Origin: Lycocorax pyrrhopterus obiensis
Lineage: Eukaryota; Chordata; Aves; Passeriformes; Paradisaeidae
Direction of reading: 5' to 3'
Length of the DNA stretch: 64,000 nucleotides
Assembly (NCBI GenBank): GCA_014706295.1
Contig: JACSVZ010000007.1
Coordinates: forward strand, 6,229,699-6,293,698
The notes beneath the pieces are model-generated. The model was given only the letters and a program-made list of their open reading frames with translations. It was not told the origin of the DNA and made no database searches. This document shows positions 13,301-25,499 of the stretch, piece by piece (the first letter of the stretch is position 1; each line of letters begins with the position of its first letter). The translations under genes were made by a program, and so were the position numbers.

Positions 13301-14000
13301 GACTTCAGGTTCTCTGATGTCCTTTGACAAAACGAAGAAAGGAAGAGAACTCTGGCATTTGTGACAGAAAACAGGCTGTAGCACCAAGATTTTAACGAAT
13401 GAACATCCTGATGGGGGAAGAAATAAAAATATTCTCTTCTTTAACAGAGAGGCTGCTGAACTCTGCCCTCCTGGAGCTGTTCCAGACTGTGAATGGCACA
13501 GTTAATACGTGATGCTTCCATTCAACTGCACATTACCTTCCAAAATGAGAATGGTCACACCATTGCTCAGAAAAATTAATGAGTGCAGCACACAGAACTT
13601 TCTCAGCAACTACCAAATTATTCTGGAACTTGTTATTGAAAAAACAGAAAATCAAGGCACTGCTAAATCTCATGATGTCAGTGATGAACCTTCCCAAAGG
13701 TAAAAGTACAGAAAGAGCAAATGACAAGGCAAAATTAAAAGATAAAAGGAACAAAATCAGGGACACTCTGTGCTTGCTGACTTGTATTTAAAACATTACA
13801 AAATTATTTGACTACAACACAGCACTAACACAGTCTTAAGTGACACAAATACAGATAATTATATAAATTTGCAATTGCCATAAATTGAATGGAAAAAAAA
13901 ACCCTGATGCAGGAAGGAATTATAACTTGATTTATCAGGCTTAATTTAAATAAAAGTAGGAGTAGAGTTTAATGCTGCTGTGGAGTAATTCTCTTAAAAG
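1375..14000. other. Gene-free AT-rich stretch
   Basis: I see no exon, RNA gene or well-preserved transposon. All ORFs are short with random-looking composition. Minor items are a perfect inverted repeat at 1813-1836, an (A)11 tract near 7588, a short CA run near 8608 and small CAAAA repeats near 8275. Highly decayed repeats may be present but cannot be recognised by eye. Confidence 0.6.
1813..1836. repeat. Perfect inverted repeat (11-bp arms, 2-nt centre)
   Basis: AATAATATTCC and its exact reverse complement are separated by TT. It is AT-rich with no flanking element, probably a chance palindrome or cruciform-prone site. Confidence 0.6.
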
Positions 14001-17000
14001 CTCACGGAAAAATTATTCTGTAAAGAGATTGTGGCGTTTATGTGGGAGAGGAGTTGAATTAGGGAAGTCACTTGCAAACTTGCAGAAGAGAACTTGCAGA
14101 AGTGCACCAAATTGCTGCACTTCAAAACAAGCATCTCAAATGCCACTTCAGCTACACCACCCAGACTCAGGATTCCAGCTTATTCTGGAGATCTCAGTGG
14201 GATGCTGGAAGTACACAAGGACACAGATGCTCACAGCATCTCTCCGTACACCTCTGGGTATTTTTAAGGTACTGAAAGTCACGGAAGAGTTCATGGCACC
14301 ATGTCCTTCAGTCTGCTCAGATCTCTGCTCATCAAACAGCACTACAGCTTGTGCTGGTTCTGCCCTGAAAAAACATCAATTCCTGCTAGCTGGAATACCA
14401 TATCTAATGACTGGAATGATGACACACATTTCACCACTGCAAAATATATTTTATTACGTTCACTCACTTCAAAATCCAAAAAGCAGAATCCACATGCGTT
14501 TCATCTAAAAGTACTTTGAGTTGTTTTGACGGTGGGTTATTTTGCAAGGACTACCATAAACATACAATAATTACATCTCTAAAAGTGCTGGAAGTGCTAG
14601 TCACCAGCACTGCACACATCTTTTTCAAGCAAAGAGAAATGCAAAAGCAATGTCTGTACTAGAGTCATTGGGAAATCTGAAACCTGAACCTAGAGCAGGT
14701 AATCAGAAATTAGTTTTGAATCAGCAGCTTATTTTAAAAAGCCAGAAGCTTACAAGAATTTAGTGCTTTACACTGATTAAAAAAAAAAAAAAAAAAAAAC
14801 CAGTGGGAATCCCTTGCACAAAATTCCAGCTTTAGCCACAAGAGAGTGAAGTGCAGGTGCCTGACAGTGTTTCACAAAGGATTTGTCAAAAGAAAAACCA
14901 AAGAAAGCTTTCTCTTCTCTCCAAAAAAACCTTTTCTCAGAAGATGCCAACATGTTCTAATGAAATAAAATAGAATTTCAAGCATCACTATGACAGGACC
15001 ATAACTCAAGATGATACAGATAAATTGAATAAATCATATGAAGTTAGTGATATGGTATTCCTTGAAGATAATAACTGGTTGTGGAACTGTTAACGCTTTA
15101 TACTCCAAAGTTGAGCTAAAATCTCATTCAGCTGAGAATTCCTGTCTCAATGTAGCATCATTTTACTTATGAAAAAATCAAGATAAAAATATTTTGCTAC
15201 TCCCTTAGAAAATTAAAATTCAGTCATCTACAAGTGTTTCCAGCTAGAACTGGCATTATGGAAGGTCACTTTATTTTACCTCCAAAGAAACTGTACAATT
15301 TGCATGTTTTAGGCTTATTTGTTGTTATTTCTGCGACAAGCTCTAGTTTGTCTCAGCAAGTCATAGGCTGAATAATCAATTTCTCTTCTTCTTCCACAAA
15401 AAGCACAAGGCCTGTCCTGATCCACTTTCAATTCTGTCTAAATATTTGGATTTTTTCATATGTGTTCAATAGTGTCAACCTACAACTCTTGCCTTTTCCC
15501 AAAACCATGAAGACCCAGTGCATCCTCAGAGACTTTTTTTTTTTGTGATGACTGAGATATACAATGTAATGCATGACAATCCAATGCAAAATCAAATAGA
15601 AATCCATCATTTACTCAGCAGTGTCTAAGGGGTCGTGGCTCTGGTAAGACACAGTGAGTGGAACACACTGAAAGCTTCAGCACGTACAAATTTTTCCATT
15701 GTGACAAATGCTCTTTCTGCACTTGATGATGATTCCACATTATATAAAGTCTTTTCATTTCCCCCATTTAAGTCTCTTTTATTCAACACTACAGGAGGAA
15801 TTCTTTTCTGCTTGGTTTTCCGTCAGCCTGAGGGATTTTGGAAGGTCATAACTACGGAGATTATTAATCTGACAACATTATTTACAGACATGAGGACTGA
15901 ACTGTTCCACTGCTGTGGCACAATTACTGGAAATCTGAAACAGTGTGATGGATTTCTATTGCACTGCACAGCCTCACTAAGTAATGCTTCTATGGAGATT
16001 GCTTCTTATCAAAAAATGGTATAAAACTGTGGGTTTCCTCTGTAAAATTGAATAATTGCACTCCAAAATCCACACATGGGGTCAGCAGCAACCCTGTGTC
16101 CATCATCCTATCATTTTCCTTCAAAGCTCAAAGTTTCTTTCAGTGAAATGTCCAGAATTTTGTCTCTTAAGCATTCATGTCTCGCTTTATTTTTCATGTG
16201 ATAGTTTGAGCTTTGACTTGCTATTTCTGTCTTCAATGTATTACTTGGTTATATAAATCCAGGGAATAAAATTTATTCCCTAATATGAAGTTCCCTTGCT
16301 TCTATATTTCTTCCTCATAATTACTTCAGGCTTCAGAGGTGGCAATACCAGAAACAAGTAAGGATTGTTTCAAGAAGGGAATTAGGATCAGGAAGAGAGG
16401 AATTCCAAAGAGGGATAGATTTCAAAGCTCTGCAATTGAGTGGGAAGGCCAGCTCTTTTCAGTGAAGCCAGTGTCCCTTCTGTACCAACAACTGCCCTTT
16501 ACTTCGTGCACAATAATACCATTAGTGGGGCACTTGGGACTTCTGGAAGGGTGGTGGTGCACAATTTTGTTAAAACCGATTGGGTACAGAGCAGCACAGG
16601 GGTAAGAACGACCCCTAGAGATTACTCTCACTATCCTTCAGTGTTTGTTCAAATTGTTTCCTCCTAGAGAAGACACTGGGCTTGCACGTGGACTCTAAGC
16701 AATTCTGACTGATGCCAGTGATTTTATGATTAACAGCAGTAAAACCAGTCATTTACATCAGCAGTTTAATACTGCTGACCTTATTCTAGTTTTGGAGAAA
16801 ATGAGGTGTGACCACTGGAGGTATCGAGCAGATCTGGCTATGAGGACCTTCATGGAAATCTTAGGCTCTGAGTTAACCTGATGGTCCAGATTCAAACCAG
16901 GATGAATTCAGAGGCTGTGGCAATCATCATGAAAACATCACTGGCACAAACAAAGCGTGGAGAGACCAAAAGCACAAAGATGGGGCCACAGTGTTTATAG

Positions 17001-20000
17001 TGTGCATGCAGCCTTGACCTGGAGGGACCAAAATAGCATTGTTCATCTGTAGCTTACAAAAAAGCCAGAATCACTAATTAGGGGAGAGTTGCAGAGCATG
17101 TTTGAAGTAACAACCTGAAAGAGAATAGCCAATACGGATTTCAAAGGGAAAATTTTTCTGCACAAAGTTGGTTATAAAAGGTTATGGAGCTGATTATGGC
17201 AGCTCATTCAAACCGTTTGATATTCAAACGGCATTTGATGGCACATCTCCTGCTGAAAGCCATAGAAAAAATAAATTTGGGTCACATAGAAGGAAATATC
17301 CTATGGTGAGGACTAATTGCATTCATCTTTTATTTATACATGGAAACCTCATAAAACATTCCCTACCCCAGTGACATCCAAACACTTTCCAGACTGAGCT
17401 ATATTTAGGGCTCTGCTGTACTCCCCGGAGAGGGAGGTTCTGCCACGCTCTAGGATCTGGCTCACTAAAGATCCTGAAATTCTAAGAGCAAAGGGGCTCA
17501 CTGGCTGTTGTTATAAAAAATGTAAATTGGTGGAGTTTCACCTTACCTAACCCATCACATCTTTCTGTTGACTCTCGCCTGACAGAAAACAGCATTTTTT
17601 GGGCCGACACGGACTTTTTATCCTGGCTCCCCCAAAAGCAGGGTCACGTTTGAGAACCTGGATGTCTGCACATACTTGTGCACATGCTGATGCCGTGCTC
17701 CAAGCCATGACTTATCATCACCAGTTACCAGCACATTCCAATTCCAGTGACTCCATCCTCGTGCATCCCGAGCAGGACTGGCAGGATTCCAGGCATTTCA
17801 GTGTCGTTCCCCCTCACAGACATTGGTTTAACCAGGTGCAGTCTCTGTTTCTGTCACATTCTTTCAGCAGACCAGGTTTTTCTGCTTCCCCCCTGCGACG
17901 TGTCTATTATTTCATCAGACCATTAATATCTTTCTCAATTTGTCATTTTACTAAGGATCAGTGTTACAGAAAACCATAGAAAAATTCTGCTCTTTTTCTC
18001 ATTCCGTTCAACAAATTATGAACAGGAAGGATTGTGCGAGCTGAAGCAATTCCACACTTAGCAAGAATTTTAAGCACTAAAACTTGAAAACTTTTTCCAA
18101 ACCATTTCAGAGAAAATGAGTTTTTATTTGCACACAAATGAATTTTTGAGTGATTTCATCAAAGACCAGCTGCTGTGTATTAATGCTGGAACATTTAATT
18201 TTGGCATTTTGAAACCAAAGGCCTTGACTTGTTTTTTTTTTAATGAAAAAAAAAAGAAAAAAAGAAAATGAAAAAACCTTTAAGTACATCTTTGCTATGT
18301 TAATAAATTAATATGCACAAGCCTGCTGGTTGGCCCTCAGGCCACCTGGCATGGAATGGCCCATGTCACACCAATAAACTCTCTTCCCTGCCAGAACAGG
18401 CTGCCTTCAGATGGCAGATTGGGAAGGCTCCTGACCAACACTGATGCCTGAGTCCTGCCTGGCTCCCGTTTGGGAAACTGACAGTGGGCTCAGGCCAAAA
18501 GTGAGCAGGAGACCTTTTGAAAAGTGTAGCAGTACAGAAAATAATATTCTGATAAACACTGAGGTTCCCTGGCATTGTTCAATTTACTAGAATCAGCATA
18601 TCCTGAATGCTCTTGAACTGAAAAATTGGTTCTTTGTAGATAAATACCTGTACCTTGCACACCAAGACCAGGTATTCTATACGTATTTAAGCACTGCTAA
18701 CCTGAAACAGAAGTTGCACAGGAATCAACGGCTCGATGGAGTTTGAGACTCCAGGGGTCTAAAAATTTCATCTTAAATGTCCTGTGTCATGAGGAAGGCT
18801 TGGAAAAGGGACAATGGCAACATAGCAGTTCTCCTACTTCACTTCCTCACATAAGAGTTTTATTATGGTATTTTTAAAGGAAAAGAGGAAGGAGTCAATT
18901 AAGAGCACAAAGCTGCTGTACCAATTCTGTGGGTGCAAATCATTGTGTCTTCTGAAAGGCACCAAAGACAAGGCATGAGGCTCTTTTAGACTAAGAAGGA
19001 GGTCCTAAAGTTCAGCTAAGCCTGGTTTTAAACCGTAGAAACATTTTCTTGTTCACTGAAGGTCAGGAAAATATTTTAGGCAGCACTTAGCCCTCTGTAA
19101 AACCTGTGAATGCTGCTTGTGCCTGCCCTAAGGAAGAAAGGCTGAATGGGACAGGAAGAGAATGAGATGCTGCTTCTTAATTTTGGCTGCCTATAAACCT
19201 AGCCAGGGTCCAGCTGTAGACTTTCAACACCAATGCACTGAGTTTTATGAGATGCCATCACAACCCATGAAATGCTTCTTCACCTCTACCTTTGAGAAAA
19301 GTACCTCTAAGATCTCCAAACTCTCACACAACACTTAGATCTGATTCTGTTACAGCCACCTGCGACAGCAGATAAAACAGCTCATACAGATAAAACAGCA
19401 GGGCTGGAGAAGAACCATTGAACAAATTTCAGCCTACTGATATTATTAACTTCCAGATAAATTTTACTCTCAACAATTAAATCTTGCTGTTTGTTTTAAT
19501 TAAACGTTCTCTTTGCTCACTAAATGACGTTAAAAAATTACTTCGTTTAACAAAGCTCATCTTAGCACAGCAAAGGATTTTTCCCATGCTAACAGCCCTA
19601 ATCTTCCACCTCTTTAGAAACTATTTTTGCTTTTCAGTGCTTTCTGTTGAGCCTTTCAAAAGCACCAACTTCAAAATCTTCCCTTCTGCTACCATCTTTC
19701 TGCATATATTAGACACTGCGTATGCACAGTATGATCACCTCATTCACAAACTCTGAACATTTTGAAAGGTTTCAGTATCAAAATTGGAGTCCCAAGAGCC
19801 TGCAGGATAAAGTCTACCTGTCCCTAAATGGGACAGGTAGTGAAAAGAATCTCCAAGCTCAAAGTGGTGCATTCAGGATTTGGTGAATGGTCTCGATCCC
19901 AAGATCCTCATTCAGGAAGCAGGCAATTATTGCTGTGCTGTGTGGACTGCATCAAGGAATTAGGTGAATCAGGCACCTCAGTGCTAGAAGTTTCCTGGGA

Positions 20001-23000
20001 AACCTGCTAACAATCCCTTCCTGAAAGACTATTTCTTACCCAGTTCTCTCATTCTGACATGTCTTATAATTGCTGTTCTGTGACCCTGTTCAGTTTTCTG
20101 CATCAACTGGGATGATAATATTACCATAACAACAAGCCTCTATCTAATGAGACCAACATTCAAAGGTTATTTCTTGTCTTGTGACAAATCATAGGCTGTC
20201 ACTGCTTCCTTTTTCTGCAGTGACAGGACATTGGGACTGACTTCCAAGTTTCCTGCAAACCCTAAAACGTCCTTAAAAGGCAGAGCCCAGTGCTCTGCTC
20301 CAGCAGAGAACAGAGGGGACTTCTGCTTGCCCTGGTGAAAAGACCAACTGCAAGTCATTAGGATAAAGAGCCAAACAACAGAACCAACAGATTAAGCCAA
20401 GTGAAGCCTCATTTACTCCAAAATAACTTACAGCCTTGTCAACACTAGATATGAGAGACTATAAAGAGATCTGCCATGACAAAGCACGTGCCTTTCCCAG
20501 CCAAAGCCCTGATGCATTTCCTGCTCTGGGATCTGACTGTGATGCACACAGGGATTTGTGAAAGGTGGTGAGAGGCCAGAATGAACTGGTGTGCCAAAAT
20601 CATAAGAAAGCCAGTGTGCAAACTGAGATTGAAATGTAAATTCCTTGGGATTGCTGTGCCTCCTGTCTCCTGCAGCCTGCCTCTGTCTGCTGGAAAGGAC
20701 GTGCCTGCTGCATGGGGCACAGAGCTCACAGCTGGTGACAAGGGAAGAGAGTTCACATTTATTAGCTGTCTTGCTAGATATGTCAGTATACTGGTGGTGA
20801 TCTGACTGATACGATTGTGCCTGAGAGAAAGACTCCAGAGAAAACTGGGATTTAGGCTGTTCACATCCCAGTCTCCCAGTGCTCTCCAAACTCAATTCAA
20901 TGTTTGAATCTTTACACACTCCACACCCTGGAAGTACCAACCTGAGTGGCAGCTGCTGCATTCATTTACTTCCACTGCAGCAAAGCTGAGGAGGGATGAA
21001 AATAACAAAAGACAAGTAACAAGTTGTGCAAATGGTGCCATCACAGAAAAGGAAAGAAAAGAAACTTCATATAGCTAAATTTCATCTCCATTTACAGGGA
21101 AGCGAGGGCTCCTAAAAGAGACACACAAAAATATCTGGAGAAGGATGGAAAAGGCTTACTGAAAGAGGATTTGTAAACAGCGGGGGAGTAATTTTGGCTT
21201 GGTTGTCTCAATCTTTAATCATAAAACAGATTTTTATTTTTTTTATGGTCCTGCTGAATTTCACAGAAAGCTTTTATACCGAACAATTTCTTTTTGTATC
21301 AGAATTTTTGTTTGGTTTTATGTAGATTTTGTATTGGCTGTGTGCACTTAAAATATAAAAATAATGCATATTGCAAGGGTAAGAGGGAAAAGCTTACTAT
21401 TCTTCTAGCAAAATCAATTAATTCAACTTGACTGCACAAGAATTTAAAGTTAAGTGTGTTACATAAATCATTATAGTATCAAAGACAAGAGAAAGAAAAA
21501 CCTCACAGGATCAAGGTGGTATAGCAGATTTAGCATAGAAACAGTATGAAAAGGCATAATATTCATTTATTAATAATGTTCCTAGAAATTTTCATGAAAT
21601 TTTGGTCCCAATCAAGTGATTGAAAGTTTTGCTGCAAACTTCGGTGAGTCCAGATTTGACTTTCCCTGTTTCCTTTCTCCTCCCCTTCAGTCCCACCTGT
21701 TACCCAGGAAGATAAATACTCACAATAATTTCTTGACCCCATGCATTTCAAAGAAATAAATATATATTGAAGCTTTGCTACAAGGAATTTTTTTTTATCA
21801 AAAAGTAATGTAGAATCTTTTTGAAGTGCAAATATGAAACTATTTAAGCATGTGACAATATTGCTCATTTAGCCTGATAAATATTCTGGAGCAGAACTGA
21901 TGTATTCCAGTGACAAAAAGCTTAAATTTAGAATATAAAAAATTAAATACCACAATGTGAACTAATGAACACTGTAGTTCCATCCAATACATGTTATCTA
22001 AGTTTTAACTTCATCAGGAGAATGCAACAGGCATGACCTTTAAAAAATCAACTTATAAATACTAAATTGAGTAAGCTGTATAGACATGTATGTCTGGCTA
22101 TGATGAAAATTACCTTCCCAACCATATCTTGATGCAATCTTCCCTCATTTCAGGCTTTCATGTCTCAGGATATGCCCTAATCCTTCTTCAAATGTGGCAG
22201 TATCAGGTTTGTAAATTTGAAATAGTGCAGAAATTGGCGATAAAAACCTCAACACTATTTAATCAGAACAATGAACACAAAGTGATCTGCCCTCTCAGCT
22301 ATCAGTCTTATACAGCATTTCTCTGAGATTCTGTGATTTAAGAGAGAAAAAATTGCCTGAGACTGGAAACCTGAAGCCATTAAATAGTAAAGAGGGTAAG
22401 GGTAGCATGAGTTCTTTCTACATAAAAAATATGTTTTCTTCTTTTTTATCGTATCCCAACAAACTCTAACAACCCTCCAATAGTCAGGTCACAGTCTGAG
22501 TTGGTTCGTGAATTTTGGTATTCAAAGTTTTCCTGAGAGATGTCAGGAAAGAAGGAGGTGCTATAAGTAAAGCTACAACTAAGTAGCAACTGGTTTTTTG
22601 TTGGTTTTTTTTTTTAATGGTAATGTTTGGTCCGTGATAATCTATCAATGGAAGAAAGATAAACTCTGTGGGCAGAGGGAGTATCTTTTATTTGACCAAT
22701 TAGCAAAGTTCAGAAAGACAGGCTGGCAAAGATGGGTGAGCATTGCATGACAGCTTGTTTACTTTTCCAAATGTATCAGCTTCCCCTGCAAGATTTCCCT
22801 CTCAATTAATGGTTTCATTACCAGGGATGATTTCATCAGCCTGGCACCTGTCTGTTCCATCCATTGCCAATGAATCCTCTCTAGGCAGCAAGGGAAGAGT
22901 CTGGCCCTGAAGCTACCATTTAAATAAATCTGTCATTTTTGTTTCTATGGAAACGTACGTCTGGCTGCTTTCCCAAGCTGATAGCCAAGTTACCCTCCCA

Positions 23001-25121
23001 GTCATGTTCTTTTATTTTGGTATCTTCCTCTTGAACATTGTAAAGATATTTTACTCTCATGCTCACCTGTTTTGGAGAAATTATGCTACAGCCACTTATT
23101 TGCCTGTTAGTCCTGGCTGGTGTTGGTTTAACCTCGATTGAGTTAGCAAATCTCTTCCTGGCTGACAGGCACAGTCCATCACACAAACCCCACACAACAC
23201 AGTTCCTGCCCTCTCACCTGACTCAGCCTGTCAAAACCCCATCCATTTTGCTGCCTCAGCTGTCAAAGATCTTCCATGACATTGAAACTTCGTACTTCTT
23301 AATTTTTAATAACTGCAGGCTCTCCATATTCAATTTTAAGTGCTACAGATCTTTTTGATTGATGAACTTTTTCTCTACCTTCTACATAGGCATATCTCCA
23401 ACCAGTATCTATCCTAAAAAGTCAGGCGAGTTTCTGGAAGTCTCTTGACATACCAACCAAAATATGCTCCAGTACCCAAGAACCAAATACATCCATTCTT
23501 GTACTAACTGTTAGTCTGAAAATTTACACCAATATTTCATTAATTTTCCTGTTTGCTATAGCTGATAATGTGTCAAGAGATATATTTTCTTACGTATTTC
23601 CATACCTAATGGTTGCATTTCTTAAATACAGTCTTGGGATCAACTCATCTAATTCCCATGACTTTATTTCCTGCATGAATGACCATAGGAGGTTCATCGT
23701 GAACTTCCTCATCCAGGACCTTCATACAACAAACCAAGAAAGAGGACTTCTAAAATTAGAGCTGGTTTGAAAAGCTTTCAGATAAAAACTAGCTAACAGA
23801 CCAGTCCTTGTTACCTACAGTGCCAAAAGAATGTTGCTATCCTGTTGATATAAACCTGAAGAACCTCTCACTTTGGTCCTCAAAGGGTCTGCCTGTGCCC
23901 ATCATGAGAAAACATGAAGAAATCTTCTGCAGTTTTAAAATCCTGCTAGTGGCACAGGAGCATTTCCTTCATCAGAAAGTGTACAGTGTCCGCAGGAAAG
24001 GGCCTTCAATCCATGGATCCTAGGTGCTGTTGCAATAAACATTAAAAATCGTGAGCATAATCATTATGTAGCTTTTCCTAAGTGTATATTCTTTCCATAC
24101 TTCCCCAAAGTGACTGGTTAGAACAGTAACGTGGCTTCACCTTCAAAATTCCAAGCAGTTTTCTTCCTCTTCAGCAGAGGGAAAGACGAGCTTCCCCTGT
24201 CTCACTGAACTGCAACTTATTACAAAGGCTTTTGTGACTACAAAAAAAAAAAAAATCTTGATTTCACCATGACTTTCAATCAAAAAATCCATCATATTGG
24301 CAGCAGATATGAGTGCAAAATGGGTGTATTGAATAGTTCAGCTCTCCTCTGCAATACCTACAGCTCCTTTCTCTGAAGTGTATCAGAAAGTGCTTCAGAG
24401 CTCCTTAAACAAAATCTTCCAACTTGGTCTGATTAATTAGCGCAGTCGAAGCACTCTTACAAGTCTAGTGTTATATCTTAATTAATTGCTTAATGTTTCT
24501 TTTGCCTTGGGAAATTTGATTAGTGGTCCTCAAATCAAACATCTGGTCACACACAGAAGCAATCACTTACTCCTCTAATGGAGTGTACAGGTCATGAAGG
24601 CTGGGGTGGGTGCAGAGAATGTACACACAGCACACCCTGAAGCTGGTGTGCCTGTTTGTCCAGCACTCTGTGTCCATTTTAGGGGATTTCCAGAAAAATA
24701 TCTTCCTGTCCTTGATGCAGGCAGTAAGTGCTGTCCTTGTTCGCATGTGTAAATCAGTGTAACACTCAAAAAATATCCCCCCCACCCACTCAATTTTGCC
24801 TTTTCAGAGTTGGTACTAACTGCTCCCTCAAACAACCACAATGAACAAACAAAAAAACCCACATTCTCCAAGCGTGGCTGATTCCAGCCTTCTCTTAAGG
24901 ATTTTCTGTCTCTACCATCCTGATTTCTTTTTCTTCAGCCAGCCATGCCATTTCCATTCTTTTTCTGCAGAGAAAGAACCCCAAGCTCTCACGGTATGTC
25001 AGTAAAAATCCCTCTGCACCATTACATGGTGCCCTAGAGCCTCTGCAGAGGGTGGTTTGGGTGACCCTGTGTGCCCACACAGGGCAATTCCACCCAAACC
25101 TCTGCTAGAGCAGCACAGACC
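14001..25121. other. Gene-free AT-rich stretch
   Basis: No recognisable gene. The longest frames (178 codons near 14.0-14.5 kb plus; 177 codons near 20.4-21.0 kb minus; 129 codons at 15.6-16.0 kb plus) resemble no family I know. Simple sequence includes a 20-nt A tract near 14780, an A-rich run near 18248, T runs near 21238 and 22609, and an A run near 24241. A perfect hairpin lies at 19814-19840. Confidence 0.6.
19814..19840. repeat. Perfect hairpin, 11-bp stem and 5-nt loop
   Basis: CTACCTGTCCC pairs with GGGACAGGTAG across a TAAAT loop. The stem has 7 G-C pairs of 11. No neighbouring gene suggests a role. It is too short to be called a pre-miRNA. Confidence 0.65.
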
Positions 25122-25127
25122 CCCTCA
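25122..25127. repeat. Target-site duplication CCCTCA (left copy)
   Basis: Identical to 25494-25499 on the other side of the solo LTR. Confidence 0.8.
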
Positions 25128-25493
25128 TGTGGCTGTTTTCCCCACGGACGAGTAGAGAAACGACACGAAGTCCAGGCTCAGGGATAAATGGAAGCACTTT
25201 AATAATCTATCAGAAGACTTTTATATGTTAGTTCACAAAGTGTGTTAAATGGCATAAGGTAATTGGTTTTCTGCCATCCACCCCCTAAGGGGATTGGTCA
25301 AGTTCTAAGACACCCATCTCTGAGTGTTTTTCTAGTCAGAACCATAACAATTCTGCTAAAACAACCTGCAGCTGCAAGAAGTTTACAAAACTGTAACATT
25401 GTTTTGAGTTACTTACATGGGAAAGACAGAACTCCCACAAAATGCTGCAGAGAGCTGAAGAAATTCTCTGCTGGAGCTTTTTCAGCATCCATA
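25128..25493 (-). mobile_element. Solo LTR of an avian ERV (copy 1)
   Basis: This 366-bp element is flanked by exact 6-bp duplications CCCTCA (25122-25127 and 25494-25499). It is about 95% identical by eye to the reverse complement of 35501-35866, which has the same length and its own different 6-bp duplication. Orientation is inferred from a TATAAAAG box and short R-U5 on the minus strand. In that sense it starts TATGGATG and ends CCACA, so its 5' terminus is TA instead of the usual TG. No internal retroviral sequence remains, as expected after recombination between two LTRs. The 6-bp duplication suggests a class II ERV. Confidence 0.85.
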
Positions 25494-25499
25494 CCCTCA
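25494..25499. repeat. Target-site duplication CCCTCA (right copy)
   Basis: Exact partner of 25122-25127. Confidence 0.8.

Noticed and set aside
13972..14508. 178-codon plus-strand open frame
   Set aside because: Low-information, Ser/Leu/Cys-rich with no domain and no splice context. Probably chance.
15635..16024. 129-codon plus-strand frame with hydrophobic and asparagine-rich stretches
   Set aside because: Briefly looked like a membrane or envelope-like protein, but there is no family match, signal or flanking retroviral structure.
20428..20961. 177-codon minus-strand open frame
   Set aside because: Two overlapping frames are open on the same strand and neither resembles a protein family, so it is probably chance.
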